This document shows positions 36,088 through 48,512 of a stretch of DNA of 64,000 nucleotides, one piece after another. This DNA comes from Sphagnum compactum (taxonomy: Eukaryota > Bryophyta > Sphagnopsida > Sphagnales), in NCBI GenBank assembly GCA_965153455.1, contig OZ234500.1:4898001-4962000 (forward strand), in the 5' to 3' direction. Position 1 is the first letter of the stretch, and the number at the start of each line of letters is the position of its first letter. Made by a program: the position numbers and the translations under genes. The notes beneath the pieces were generated by a model. It ran no database searches. It saw only the letters and a list, made by a program, of their open reading frames with translations, and was not told where the DNA came from.

Positions 36088-37472
36088 CACTAGTAGAAAT
36101 TAGCCAAAATGTAACCACTCCATTTACGACTACATGTGACTTGTAGTTGTTTACGACTAGATTTGGGAATTTTTGCAACTACAAGACCAAATTTCAACTA
36201 TTTTGGTCATTCTCACAACTATGATGCAACTATTAGAAATTTCATCCTATTGGTTGGATTGATTTTCCATTTATTTTCATCCATTAATAGGTTGATATGT
36301 CTCATTAGTCGTAATAGTCACAAAATTAGTTGCATCCTAAAGGTATTCTACAATGACAAAGGGGTGTATTTTAATATATGTATAAATATATATATGTATA
36401 ATATGCATATGTATGTATATTGTTCATATAATGTACTTCAAAATTAATATTTGAACTTTCAAATTTTTTATTTTGATATTTCAATTTTGAAAACGGCTAT
36501 TTTAATTTTTAAAAAATAATTAGAATTTGAAACTTGATATTTGAGTTTCAAAATTGTTATTTCAATTGCTTAAAACATTATTTGAATTTGAAATTTTTGA
36601 TTTGAATACGATATTTTCTATTTAAATTCAAAAAGCTTATTTGATCTAAAAATTGATATTTGAGTTCTAAATTATTATTTCGAATCCAAAAATTAGTATT
36701 TCAATCCAGAAAATTATTAATTGATTATAAAAATGGACATTTTAGTTTTGAATATTTTTATTTGAATATGAAAATTTGTATTTCAACTCTGAAAAAAATT
36801 CATTTAAATTTTAAATAATCATTGGATTTGAACCTGAAATTTCAATTCCAAATTATTATTTTGGATTCTCAACATTAATACTTCAAGTCTGAAAATTGTT
36901 AATTGAGTTTAAAAATGGATATTGCAATTTTGGATATTATTATTTGAATCTGAAATTTGACATTTCAATTCTGAAAATTGTTATTTAAATTCCAAAAACT
37001 TATTTAATTTAAAAATTGATATTTGAAATCTAAATTATTATTTTTGAATCTAAAAATTGGTATTTCAATTGAAAACATTTAATCGAGACTAAAATTTGAC
37101 ATTTTGATTTAAAAGAGTTTTATTTAAACCTGAAATTTGATATTCGAATTTTGAATTTTTAAATTTAAATTTTTTAAATTATTTGACTTGAAAGTTGAAA
37201 TTTGAATTCCAAATTATTATTTTGAATTCTCAAAATTAATATTTCAATTCAGAAAATTATTAATTGAGTTTTAAAATGGAAATTTTAATTTTGAATATTA
37301 TTATTTGGATTTGAAAATTGAAATTTCAATTCTGAAATTTTTTATTTAACTTGAAAAAACTTATTTGATCTAAAAAAATTATTTGAATTCTGAATTACTA
37401 TTTTTGAATCTTCAATTTATATTTTAATTCCAAAAATTATTAATTGAGTTTTAAGGGTTTTTTCTACTAGTG
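36088..37472. mobile_element. Non-autonomous CACTA-like element, 1385 bp
   Basis: Perfect 12-bp terminal inverted repeats CACTAGTAGAAA at both ends, the typical CACTA (En/Spm) terminus. The left subterminal part repeats ACGACTA and CAACTACAA-type words, as CACTA ends do. Flanking triplets are TTG and TTA, so the expected 3-bp target duplication is imperfect. No transposase coding sequence is present; most of the interior is a tandem repeat. Confidence 0.65.
36440..37460. repeat. AT-rich tandem repeat, period about 180 bp
   Basis: The landmark AAAATTATTAATTGAGTTTT (with variants) recurs near 36713, 36892, 37072, 37253 and 37431, spacing 178-181 bp. Intervening words (CCAAATTATTATTTTGAATT and similar) recur in order. 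About 5.5 diverged copies fill the CACTA-like element. Confidence 0.75.
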
Positions 37473-40400
37473 TTAGCCATAACAAATCACTTTTATAAAT
37501 AGTTATAAATGATTATGTTTATTAATTATAAGTTACAGTAAATAATTATTGTTATAATATAGATTTGTATATTATATATATTATATTCTTATATTAAAAG
37601 AAATTAATTAATGTAATTAATGTGAAATTACTTTAAAATCATTGTAATTACTTCAGATAATAATTAATTAGTTTCTAATTGAACATAATTGTGTGCAATA
37701 TGTAATTCATAACTTCAAACCAGAATAAAAATTTTGCAAAAATTATAGTGTAGTTGAAATAATTATTTTACTGATTTTAATTTCACAAAATTTTATGCTA
37801 TATTTTTGTTTTTATTTTAAAAATTCTGTGATTAATCATTTATTATAAATATTTTATAATAATTTTACAATAATTATGAAAATTAATGTTATGTTTAACA
37901 AATTATTGTATTTATAGTTAATAATTACCAAGAGAATTGTTTTTTTACCTATAATCATTTTTACAACAATAAATGGAATTATAAAATAAGTAATGTAATT
38001 AGTTGAATATTAATTTAAAAAAATTCGTGTAAAAATTTACTTTTTAATAACAATTGTTAATTCATTATTTACAATTTTAAAATAAATATTTAAAATAGGT
38101 AATTTTTAAATTATAGTCATTAAATTAATTTTACATTAATTATAATATCTATAATTCAATCAGATTCTAAAAGGTAATAAAATATTTTCAAATATTTTAG
38201 TTATTTAATTATCTATGAGTTATGTATTAATAATTTGTGCGTAATTAAATAGCTAATTTGTTAAATATTAAAAATTTATTACTTAATTAAGTAATTAATA
38301 ATGAATAGTGAATATTCGTCGTGTATAATTTATATATATGTAAAATTATTCATTATTAATTAAATGATTATATCTAATTATCTAGTGAACCATGTACTTG
38401 AATTGTATAGAAATCTAAAAACTAAGAAAATAAGGCATGAAGAAAGTTTTGGAATTACAAGTTAGTTTGTGAGGAAGTTGCAACTTCAAAACTTATCCCA
38501 TATTGTTTGTTCTACATTTCTATTTTGAACACTATATAAACAAGGGGGTGTGGTCATCCAATTTCACATTAAGAAATTTGTACACATGGGATGAGCTAAT
38601 CAAAAGGCTCAACCCAAAACAAAAAAACAAATTATGCACAATTCGAAATTACTGATGTTCCCAACCTACTTATCTACCTAATTAGGTAGGTACTTAGTTT
38701 GACCTACCCATCTAGGTCGACCTATGTACCTACCTATATGGATAAATATTTAACCTAGGAAGGTAGAACCTACCTATCTACTTTTTAAAATTGTTGGTCT
38801 TACATAGTTTTGATTTAACACCTCAATGATAATAGATGCCATGGCCAAAAGGTGAACAACATAAGCCTTTTTTTAAGCAAGAAAAATTATGTCAACCTTC
38901 AAAAAAGCGCCCCAATCTACCAGATCAGACCTACCCAAAAGCACTTGCATGATCAGACCCACAATCCTTAATCACTAATGATTTATTTATCCCCAAGAAG
39001 TCTACTAGTGCAAAACAACAAAGAAAGACGGAAAACCACTTTGCCATGTAGGTTTTGGGTTAGTTTACAATTATTGGGAAAAAAATATTCACCCTCTTGT
39101 TTGAATGTTGGGGATGTTTGTATAATCCACATCTATGATGGGTGTAGCTACTACTCCAATTATTGTTGGTTTCCGTGAATCTGGAGCACTTGGTCTCTTT
39201 GAAACAACTTTTGAAGTTATAAGCACAAAAGGACAATCAAAATTTAACAAAATAATTTCAAAACTCCTAAACTTGGTTGATGTACACTTCCACAACCACA
39301 TTTTAGTTGATGACCTATGAAGTTCAATATGTCAAACATGTAAAAAGAGATCAAGATGGGTAGACAGTTAAGATGCAAACCCAAATACTTTTCAATATTA
39401 GCCTTGACAATATTTCCATGTTGCTTAATCCTTCTAATGCTTGACAAGGACACTTGCACAAATACTTGGATAAGTTAAAAGCAAATCATCATGCAAGTAA
39501 CACATTCCATATATTCACATGCTTATGCTTCATTACACACAACGTTTAACCATCACAAAACTGGTTTTACCATTACAATCAATAATTTTTTTTTGTGTGT
39601 CTCCATTGATCTATGGTAAGCGCATATTTTATTCAAAATTGTTCTCTACTTATCAGCAAACAATACAAATTGTACTATCAAAAAATTTACTCATCACAAA
39701 CTTCATGGGTCACGATTTGGCAATAATAGTCGTGCAAAATTTGTTTTTCATAGGTTTGTATGGAATAGACACGAATGTCATTTGTTTACTTATATTGTTT
39801 GAACATTAATGTCATGTGCACTGTTTGAACACAAATGTCATATGCTTGTTCGTATTGTTTAAACACGAATGTTGTGTGTTTATTTGTATTGTTTACACAT
39901 GAAAGTCGTGCACACAACTTTTGTGTTTAAATAATGCATAACATTTGTGTATAAACAATACAAACACATGAAATAACAGATTTCACACGGATTTGGAACG
40001 AACCCATGAAGCCCATAAATTTGTGATGTATAACATACTTAATATATGGTTTTACTCATTCTAATTCTTCTATAAACTGTATTCACATATTTTCTTATTA
40101 TAATTTTTTTAAAAAAATTCTTATATTATCTATTATCTTTAATAGTCAAAATTTGTGATTAAGGTTTCATGATTCATTTAGAAAACACAACAATTCCAAA
40201 ATAGATTCACTATTTTTTCATCAATATTCTACTACTCTCTTTATTCAAAAATGAACATATTAAACATTTGTAGTATAAAGTGTAGATATCCAAAATGATA
40301 AACAGGAAAATCTGTGATTCACGACCCAACAAAACTTTAAACTACATACAATGTCTCTATCCTATTCTTCAATAACTCTCTGGTTTTTGTGTGTGTAAAA

Positions 40401-40971
40401 ACATAATTTCCCAAATCCTTATTAAAGTCCAAAATTACATTCTAAATTCTTTCCCTCCAAAAGTAATTTGAAAATCAAATTAATGAAATGTTTTAATCCT
40501 ATCCAACTAATTAACCCTCTTCATCTTGCCTTACTGAATCTTTGCCATTCATCTAATAACAATCTACCTTGTAAAATCTCTACTATTCACCTTGTAATAT
40601 TTTGTCCTATGCATGAGAAGCTTGACTATTATAGGGGTCTCAATAGGCAACTCCTTGGTGCTAAATTCCTTAATTTCCCTCTTTGTGAGCATGTTCCCAA
40701 GCTTGATTACTTCATTTGGTTGAAAAGCCTATACCAAGGTCCATAGTCCAAAATATTTCCTTTAAGAAAGCTACATCTCAATGTGATCATAGAGCAATAA
40801 AGTGCTTCTTGAGGGGCAAAAGACTTCCACCAAACATTTCTTGCCACCATGTATATCTACTAGCCACCATACAATAAAAGTCCTAGGCTAGAGTGAACAA
40901 GGATGCATGTCCATGTAAGGTCATTGCTAGTACGGTCTCCAACTTTTACCAGTGAGGTACCCAACAATCAC
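37473..40971. other. AT-rich intergenic DNA
   Basis: 37.5-38.4 kb is extremely AT-rich without structure. A TAGGTA-type block lies at 38660-38785. No protein motif in any frame up to the SCC2 remnant. Confidence 0.5.
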
Positions 40972-43219
40972 CTTAACAACGTGCATCATTCAAGTTGTAA
41001 ACAATCTTCAAGTGCCGTTTCAAGTGAAGCAGCAAAGCTAATGACATAGCTGCACTGCAATAACCCTGAGGTGACCAGCATTGAAACACTTAATACCTCA
41101 TGCTCCTCTTTGTGATGCGCATTTCTTCAATCAACCAACATGTAATCTCCAGCTCCCTAAGGAGATCAGCAGACCCTAATGAAAACATGAATAGGCAGTA
41201 AGAACAGAACAGTAGGATTGGAAAACCCATAAGAGAATACATGGTGGACAAAAGTATACACAAAGTTCATTAATCTGACAAAGATTTAAACAGCAGCATG
41301 AAATAAAATGCCTTGGTAATAAGGGCCAGTAAATCATGCACATATGGAAACAAAACCTGACAGAAAACAAGTGAAGCCGTACTCTTAATTTGTCTAGTAC
41401 ATCATCAAGAATTCTTTGTGTCTTCCACCACTTCCATGTTAAAATACGATTATGTTTCTTGAGCAGTGGCATTAAAATCGTAAGTTGCATCCCCGTTTTG
41501 CTCCTTCTCAGCTGCCATGATTTCCTTGGCATGTTTGGCTACAACACCCAGGGCTCCATCGTTGATAGATGCTTTCATGTTGGCTTCCAATTCTCCTCTG
41601 TGAACTTGCAAAACTCTGTTGATGGTATAGACAACATATAGAGGTTCATATGGTAGACCAAAGGAAAGTGCTACCAGGACCTCTGTACAGTATTTGAAAC
41701 ATGTCAACAAGGAGACAGTTATCAGTTCCAAAAATGTTAAGATTTGCGAGCATGTTTATCGTCTTTGTGTACAAATCTCGTCCACTTGTAGTCTTCAAGG
41801 ACACTAAGCAACATACTTCCATGCAGTTCTGCAGGCAATATCACATCTAGGATGACAATGACCATCCAACAAAGGCATCCACACATAGATACTCACACTA
41901 GGGAAGAAATAGCCTATGCACCAAATTGCCCAAAATCAAACTTGTGTATAATTGAGGACATAAACTTGCTTCGAGAATTCCAGCTGCCTCAGATGAGTTT
42001 GTAAATACGAGATATTCCTGCCTTAGCAAAAGCCACAGGGCTCTTATGTTCTGTACATCTACTGGCAATGGGATTTGCAGGACTCCTTGAACAGAGTTTG
42101 CGGCCCCTGATTAAATGAATATGAATGAATGATGCACGCCATCACCTAACCAGTTCTTAAAAAATGAAGGATACCTGCAGTCATCAAAAATTGCAAAAAC
42201 AACACAATTAGGTACAACTTCGCCCCTCGAGTGATGATAGTTGCCATATACACAAATCCTGGATGCTTTTGTTAACCTCTGGAAATTTTGTGCAGAAGAA
42301 ATAACCCAAGGGACTCAACATGTGAAGAATTTTTTCCCACAAAGCTCTTGCTTTCAACCTCCAAAGCAAGGCATAGAACACAAGATACGAGCAAATACAC
42401 AAACAAGGCATCTAAGATCATGTACTTTTCATTCATCTGCATCAACAACGGATGCGCAAGCCTTCAGTTGAACTCCAGCTGGTCAACTTCCATTGCCATA
42501 AGCTGGGGAACACAAGTAATAGGATGGGTCAACCCCAGCCACACCTAAACCTCCACAACCTGCATCCACAAAATTGAAGCAACAAAACAGTTTTCAAGCT
42601 GGTAACAAATTAAAATGTGGATCCTACGTCACAGTTGAAACAACCTTGGAAAATAGTGCCAAAATTCAGCAATGGAACAGACTACTGTAACAGTGACACC
42701 TGCAAACAGACTTAACCTCTTGCATCTCTGTTTCAGGCCCTTTGGGAAAAATTACATTCTCAAGTGCTCACTTGAATTCATACTGTACCAAACATAGAAC
42801 TTATGACCTTGAAACCTGGGTGCTCTCTGGTTCCAACATATCTTGGACAGGTTATCCAAGGATCATCGCAACATAGCTATGCAAACATCCAAATTTGCAC
42901 TAACACACCCTGGGCAGACAGAAGGCTCTGATAAAATATGCATGGGTGCTGAGGAATTCACAAACATGGGAAAGAGATAACCTTGAGGGCAGCTTGCCAC
43001 ACTAGCTCTTTCAAGTCTAAACATCTCCCCAGAATTTGGTCCCAATGCAATTGCACAATGCCACCACAAATATTACTATCTCTGGATCCTGCAGCCACTG
43101 GAACTGTGTTTGCCTGTCTCGTGATTCTCCCCATTGGCTTTATCATCTTTGCCTTCCATCACAACCATTTTTTCCTCGACATCAAGGAGGTAGTCACTGA
43201 AATTCTGCAGCATTTGGAT
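40972..43219 (-). pseudogene. SCC2: SCC2 / Nipped-B cohesin-loader pseudogene, 3' exons
   Basis: Four exon remnants, N to C: 43219-42982 (LQNFSDYLLDVEEK, then in another frame IVQLHWDQILGRCLD), 42559-42426 (HPITCVPQLMAMEVDQLE), about 41731-41450 (GLPYEPLYVVYTINRVLQV, GELEANMKA) and 41054-40972 (HLKRHLKIVYNLNDARC). These are hallmark blocks of the HEAT-repeat C-terminal part of SCC2/Nipped-B, the protein that loads cohesin on chromosomes. Breaks: a frameshift in the first exon near 43110-43140, stops TAG and TGA in the second, a TAA in the last at 40973-40975 where the family has Gln, and missing sequence between exons 2 and 3. Introns and phases (for example ALK/VVEV, phase 0) remain, so it arose by DNA duplication, not from mRNA. 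Confidence 0.8.
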
Positions 43220-43249
43220 CTGTTGAGGTTACCAGGAGCAAGTGTCATC

Positions 43250-43316
43250 TTCTAGACATGTTCATGCACAATGTTCTATTTGTGCATGTTCTATTTGTTC
43301 ATGAACATGTCTAGAA
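43250..43316. repeat. Perfect 17-bp inverted repeat, 33-bp loop
   Basis: TTCTAGACATGTTCATG (43250-43266) and its exact reverse complement (43300-43316), 30 bp upstream of the first SCC2 pseudo-exon. The loop repeats GTTCTATTTGT. Possibly a tiny foldback insertion. Confidence 0.85.
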
Positions 43317-45816
43317 CCCCTCACACCCCAAATAGAATTTGCAAAGCTCAACCAGCTGCTCCATGTTGAGCTCTGGATCTCCAATGGCATCATCAATCAA
43401 CTCTGCACCATACCTACTATTCAAGAATGGGGAGGTACCTTATTCATAGGAACCTTACCCCTACTCATACCCCTAAGGTTAGTCCTAGGCATGAGGTCCC
43501 TTGCGCTCGGAAATGGTAGGCATACAATTTTCCTTCTTTTTGAGGAAGGATATAATGTGCCCTTCAAATACACTACAAAAATGTTTTGGAGTGATTCAAT
43601 TTAATATGAAAGCATTTTACATTTTTTGGAATATGGTAGAAGTTGGGCCATAAACCACAATGAAAACTTTTTTTAATGAATCCTCCTTTGGGGAAATGGC
43701 CAAGCCTTATTATGTAGGTGCCATACTAGAAATGGGGACCTTTGTTTTTTTTTTAATAAAAAATGGTAAAGTTTGAGGCCACGAGTTCGTACATAAAACC
43801 ATGTGTCATTCTTTTTTTTCTTTTTTTCGCTCAATACTTGTTGGTATCATGGGGAAAAAATGGAACAAATTGGGGCATTTTATAAAGTAAATGGAATGCT
43901 AGTGTCCAAAAAAGTTAAGAATCCAAACATTGCATCAAAGAAGATTCCTCCTCCCTCAATAATCAAGTCCTACATGTAAGGGGTAACAATTTATTGAATG
44001 AGCTCAAGCAGAGACACATAGGCAATTCCAAATTACATGAATTCATCAATGATCAAAGGCTTTTTACCTATTAAATTTAATTTACTCCATCACTAGTTTT
44101 CTACATGATAACTTAGAGTGAAAATGCAATATAATGTCCAGAGAATAAATACTAAGCAAAGATGTACTAACTAATTTAAAGATGATTATAAACACATTTG
44201 GTTGGAGGAGTTTACCAAAATTGAATTTTTAGTCATGAAATTCCAAGAGGTTAGATATTAGACTCAACAATTCAAGGAAAATCAAAACATTCTTCTTAAC
44301 CCATATTTAAATATGCATTCTCCATGTTACATAAAATCACACTAGTATTCATGAAAAATGTAAAAGCTTTATAAGAAAATAATGGGGCTTTGTGAAAACA
44401 TAAAGCCCTCCCTTCTCCTAGATGAGAATTAATTATGCCCAACAAGGGTATCTCCGAGTACACTCTGAAACTTTTTAACAAGTCTGTCTGGATTGATAAA
44501 TCACTTGAAATTGCATCACAATTACAACCTTTAGCCTTAAGTCGTGCATTATTAAGGCCATTTTAGACAAGGGTCCAAGGACCAAAAGCCTAGCGACCAA
44601 TTTGGAACAAATTGAACCTCGAATTGGACCTTTCTTCATACAAAGAAAAAACATTTTTTGCTAAGGTACAATGAGTGTGTTTAAAGGCTTGAGATCCAAT
44701 TTGAGAGTCCAATATCAAAAATGTGTGATTGACATGTAGAAAGATTAGGTTAACATTTAATCTTTTTTTTCTTTTATTTTTCATGACTTTTTTTTTCTTT
44801 TTTTTTTAAAACCGTGAAAATACACTCTTCTCATAATCACCTTGTGAGGATCCACAAAACTAGCCATGTCCACTTTAGAATTGGTCAAGCTAGTGTGTTC
44901 TCAACAATGTCCTCAATCTATAACATGTTTTCCTATCCTCACAAAATTTGAGCCACAAGGCTCAAAAGAAAGGACCAATTTAAAACTCTTGACTAACAGG
45001 AATTTCAATTTCATTACACCTTTGTCTAAAGTGGCCCTTAGTATTAAACTCAAGCTTGGGTTATTGCCTAGATATATCCCCCAATAATGGATGAATAAAT
45101 ATTATAATAATAAATAGCTTCTCCCTTTAAAAGCTAGATGTTATGGGGTACTTGGACCCCATGCACCTTGATAAACCTTTAGAAATTGGGTAAATTAGAC
45201 ACCTTTATTTAATGAGCGCATAAAATGTGAAGTATATTATATTTGGAGATTATTTCATGATTTATTAATATTATTAAATTCCTCAATCCCCACCACACAT
45301 GAACATGCAAAAGTGTATGAAACAATTGTGAAAGATTGTTGAAAGGTCTTTAAACTCATTGTTGTTTTATTGACAAAAATTTGTTAAATCGATTGTTGGT
45401 GGAAAAATATGGCAACCTTGATGTTGTTGGTTCAACGACCGAAATAAGAACCATTTGGAAATTAATGTCCCCTTCACCCTTGCCAAAATTGGGATGGTTG
45501 AGAAGCTTATATATCTTTTGTGTAATTTGTTTTTTTGGTAGCTTTAACATCTAGTTGTTGGCATATCAAACTTTTCACAATCTTTGGACATTAATTTTTC
45601 AAACCTTGATGACTAAAACATGAACACTTCAAATTTAGACAATGTCTTCAAATTATTCATTTAAACCTTATTTGTATGAGTTATGATCAAAAGAGAGGAT
45701 GAGAGTCAAATTGAAAATCACAAATCCCGACCACAAATCCCTTGAAAACAAACAAGGGTCAAATGAGATCCGATTGAAAAGTGCTATACACCATTGAAAC
45801 TTAATATGTCATATAT
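43317..45816. other. AT-rich intergenic DNA
   Basis: Up to about 43440 the minus strand keeps a short open stretch (DDAIGDPELNMEQLVELCKF) that could be another decayed exon but is not recognised. Beyond that no gene is visible. Confidence 0.45.
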
Positions 45817-45854
45817 ATGCACTATGGATGTGCATAATGCACTATGGATGTGCA
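45817..45854 (+). promoter_or_regulatory. Two direct copies of an 18-bp word upstream of MurF
   Basis: ATGCACTATGGATGTGCA occurs at 45817-45834 and 45837-45854, about 160 bp above the MurF start; a TATAAA-like ATATAAATT lies at about 45870. Placement suggests a proximal promoter element. Its function is not known. Confidence 0.4.
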
Positions 45855-46009
45855 CAAGTAGATGACTGATATAAATTGGTGGATACTCTTTTGACAGGAT
45901 TCATGGACACAAGAGAATTCAGTCTACAGATGGGCTTGTTTCCATTTCTCGTCTCGCAAAGCTTTGAGCTTTAGATGACGAAGTTTTGCATTTTGTTTCT
46001 TCATTAGCG

Positions 46010-47914
46010 ATGGCGGAGTTGAGAATACACTTGCTTCCTCAAGCTCCCTGGTGGAGCAAAACGGAGCTGCGAAAAGTGTGGTCGCAGCACTTGCCAACAT
46101 CTTTTCTTGCTAGAGCACCATGGAAAACATGTATAGCCCTTGTGAATTACAGTCCAACAACGCCTGTAACGCTTGCGGCAACGAGGATGCAACAGGAAGC
46201 AGAACGTGATTCCGAACGCAGAAGAAGCTGGGAAAATGATGAAGGAGGAGTGGTGTGGGATTCTGTCGCCATAGCCGAAGCCGTGGGAGGAGAAGTCATC
46301 AAAGAAGGTGCGTCAGGTAGCATTTGCACTGATACGCGCAGTTTGTTGCCGGATCAGTGGTTTCTGGCTCTGGTTGGCCCCAGATTTGATGGGCATGAGT
46401 TTCTGCAAACGGCTCTTGCGAGAGGATGTGCAGGCGTGGTAGGGTTAACTGTGCCACAAGACTGGCCTCGAGGTTTTGTTCAAGTCAAGAGAGATACTGT
46501 GAAAGCGTTGCAAGATCTGGGATCATCTGTCAGGTCTAGGTATCAAGGCACTGTGGTGGGAATCACTGGCAGTGCAGGGAAGACAACAGCTCGAGCTATG
46601 ACTGCTCTGGCGTTGCGAACACAAGATGGATTCCAAGTGCATGAGACTAAGGGCAATTTCAACAACCACATCGGTGTTCCTCTAACCCTACTGAGGATGC
46701 CATGCTCATCAACAGCTTGCATTCTGGAGCTGGGGATGAACCATGCAGGGGAGATTTCGGAGCTTGCAGAAATTGCAAAACCTAATGTGCGCGTGATCTT
46801 GAACATAGGTCCTGCACACATGGAAAACTTTCCAGGAGGACTGATGGCTGTGGCAGCAGCAAAAGGTGAACTATTTGCAACTGCACAAGCTGGTGATGTT
46901 TGTGTTGTCAATGCAGATGATCCCCTTGTCATGGCTTTGCCTGTTCCTTCAGGTGTGCGCATGGTAAACCATCAAATCTTTTGCAATCCTCAGAAATTGG
47001 CTGGAATTTCGCCCACATCCCAAGGATTGCATGTGAAATTGTGTCTGCTTTTGTCCCTCTCCTACAATATCTCAGAGTTTGGGCATTCAACCTGGTCCAT
47101 TCTTGGGTGATCATGAAGCTCAGAGTGAGTGTGGCCTGGTGTTTGGGCATTCAATCTGGTCCATCCTTGAGAGGTCATGAAGCTCTGAAAATATGTGTGG
47201 CCTGCGCAGGTTAAGTTTGGGACGAAAGAGGGATGTGATGTGAGGTTAGTAGCTACTTCAGTTACAAAAGGTGGTTGTGCAGTGCATGTTGTTTTGGAGC
47301 ATACTCATAGCCAAGAGCTTGGGATGTTTGACAACAGCAGTGTCATTTCTACAGTTGAATTTGAGATTTCAAGCCCTGGACGCCATTTAGCTATGAATGC
47401 ATGTGCTGCAGCAGCTGTAGCCACAAGTCTTGGAGTTCCGCTCACATCCATTGGTCAATCATTGTCAAGATATAAGCCAGTTGGGATGCGCTGTCGGTTA
47501 GAAGAACTAGGGTTACAGACGATCCTTATCAATGACTGCTACAATTCCAATCCAGTAAGTGCTGCAGCCGCACTTCAGCTTTTGCCTTCAATGCACACAT
47601 TGCGACGAATAGCAATATTAGGTGACATGTTGGAGCTTGGTGCTATCTCTATAGATGCTCACAAGGAGATTTTGCAGCTGTGTTGTGATCTTGAGCTAGA
47701 CTTAGTTGTGGTATTGGGCCCTTGTTTCTCAACAGCAGCAGAAAGCATAGCAGCTGCAAAGATTCTAACTTATTCAAATGCAGAATCACTAGCAGATCAT
47801 ATTGTAGAGCTTATAACCCCAGGTGATGCAGTGCTGGTAAAGGGTAGTCGAGGCATGCAAATGGAGGTTATTGTGAATGCAATCAAGGCACAAGCATCTT
47901 CATGGCATTCATGA
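46010..47914 (+). CDS. MURF: MurF: UDP-MurNAc-tripeptide:D-Ala-D-Ala ligase, plastid-targeted
   Basis: Exons 46010-46963 and 47210-47914; the 246-bp intron is phase 0 (ATG/GTAAAC ... CGCAG/GTT). The protein is 552 residues. Residues 1 to about 75 are a non-conserved, basic and hydroxylated extension, a likely chloroplast transit peptide. Then come the MurF N-domain, the ATP-binding P-loop GITGSAGKTT (184-193), the Mur ligase signature KGNFNNHIGVP (214-224), ELGMNHAGE (240-248), and the C-domain blocks NDCYNSNP, AILGDMLELG and VLVKGSRGM. Length and all key motifs are complete. MurF adds D-Ala-D-Ala to UDP-MurNAc-tripeptide, the last cytoplasmic-type step of the peptidoglycan precursor, here for plastid division or envelope peptidoglycan. 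Start chosen at ATG 46010 (GCGATGGCG), the only ATG in this frame before the conserved domain with good context. Confidence 0.94.
47077..47204. repeat. Tandem duplication of 64 bp in the MurF intron
   Basis: Copies 47077-47140 and 47141-47204 share GTTTGGGCATTCAA, GGTCCAT, TCATGAAGCTC and GTGTGGCCTG. The second copy abuts the functional 3' splice site; the first copy ends in GGCCTGGT and lacks the AG. Confidence 0.85.
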
Positions 47915-47961
47915 GCGTTGCAAGCATCTTCATGGCATTCATGAGCGTTGCAAGCATCTTT
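47892..47961. repeat. 30-bp repeat across the MurF stop codon, 2.3 copies
   Basis: AAGCATCTTCATGGCATTCA followed by TGAGCGTTGC repeats at 47892 and 47922, with a partial third copy. The stop TGA (47912-47914) lies in the first copy and is repeated in the second. Confidence 0.9.
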
Positions 47962-48394
47962 TGACATTCCTTGATGTCTAGTCTCAAACAAAGACATCAA
48001 CATTTTCACAGAGAGGGTTTTGCAGTCCTGGTTGCATAATGGCCAGAAATTGCAATGCCCAGCCTGCAAGCAATAGTGAGTCATATTGCAGAAAATTCCA
48101 GCAACTGCTACGAACGTGGCGTAATGAGCAATTCCATTTGGATTTCTAGCCCTGCAGTAAGATCTCAGTGCCCATTGGCCTGCTTTTGGTGTCATTGTCT
48201 GTTTTCTTGATGCGCAGTTCTAGTTATCATCAAAACAAAATCTTCACAAATGGACAAATCTTCACAAATCTTCACAAAACATGTCCTGTCACCAACACTT
48301 TCAGTGACCAGATATACATTATATCTACCAGAAATAGATGAACCACTATGGAGTTAATAAGGCGCTTTCTCTTTTACGATGTGTCATCATCAAC

Positions 48395-48512
48395 TTCTTT
48401 GGTACAAAGTTGCAAAAAATTATTAGAAATTCACGTTTGTTGTTTACAATTGTGAATTAGTTGTGACATAGTTGTAATGCCTAGTTGCAAAATTGACAAA
48501 TTTGGTGTAGTG
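48395..48512 (-). mobile_element. Solitary CACTA-type terminus
   Basis: Read on the minus strand from 48512 it begins CACTACACCAAAT and continues with subterminal words built on CAACTA and TTGTAAAC. No matching opposite end was found in the window, so this would be a truncated element or one whose other end has diverged. Confidence 0.5.

Noticed and set aside
41930-42130. Open minus-strand stretch between SCC2 exons as a further SCC2 exon
   Set aside because: Open for about 70 codons but I could not match it to the SCC2 family.
45986-46009. Upstream TTG start for MurF
   Set aside because: Nuclear plant genes start at ATG; ATG 46010 has a good context.
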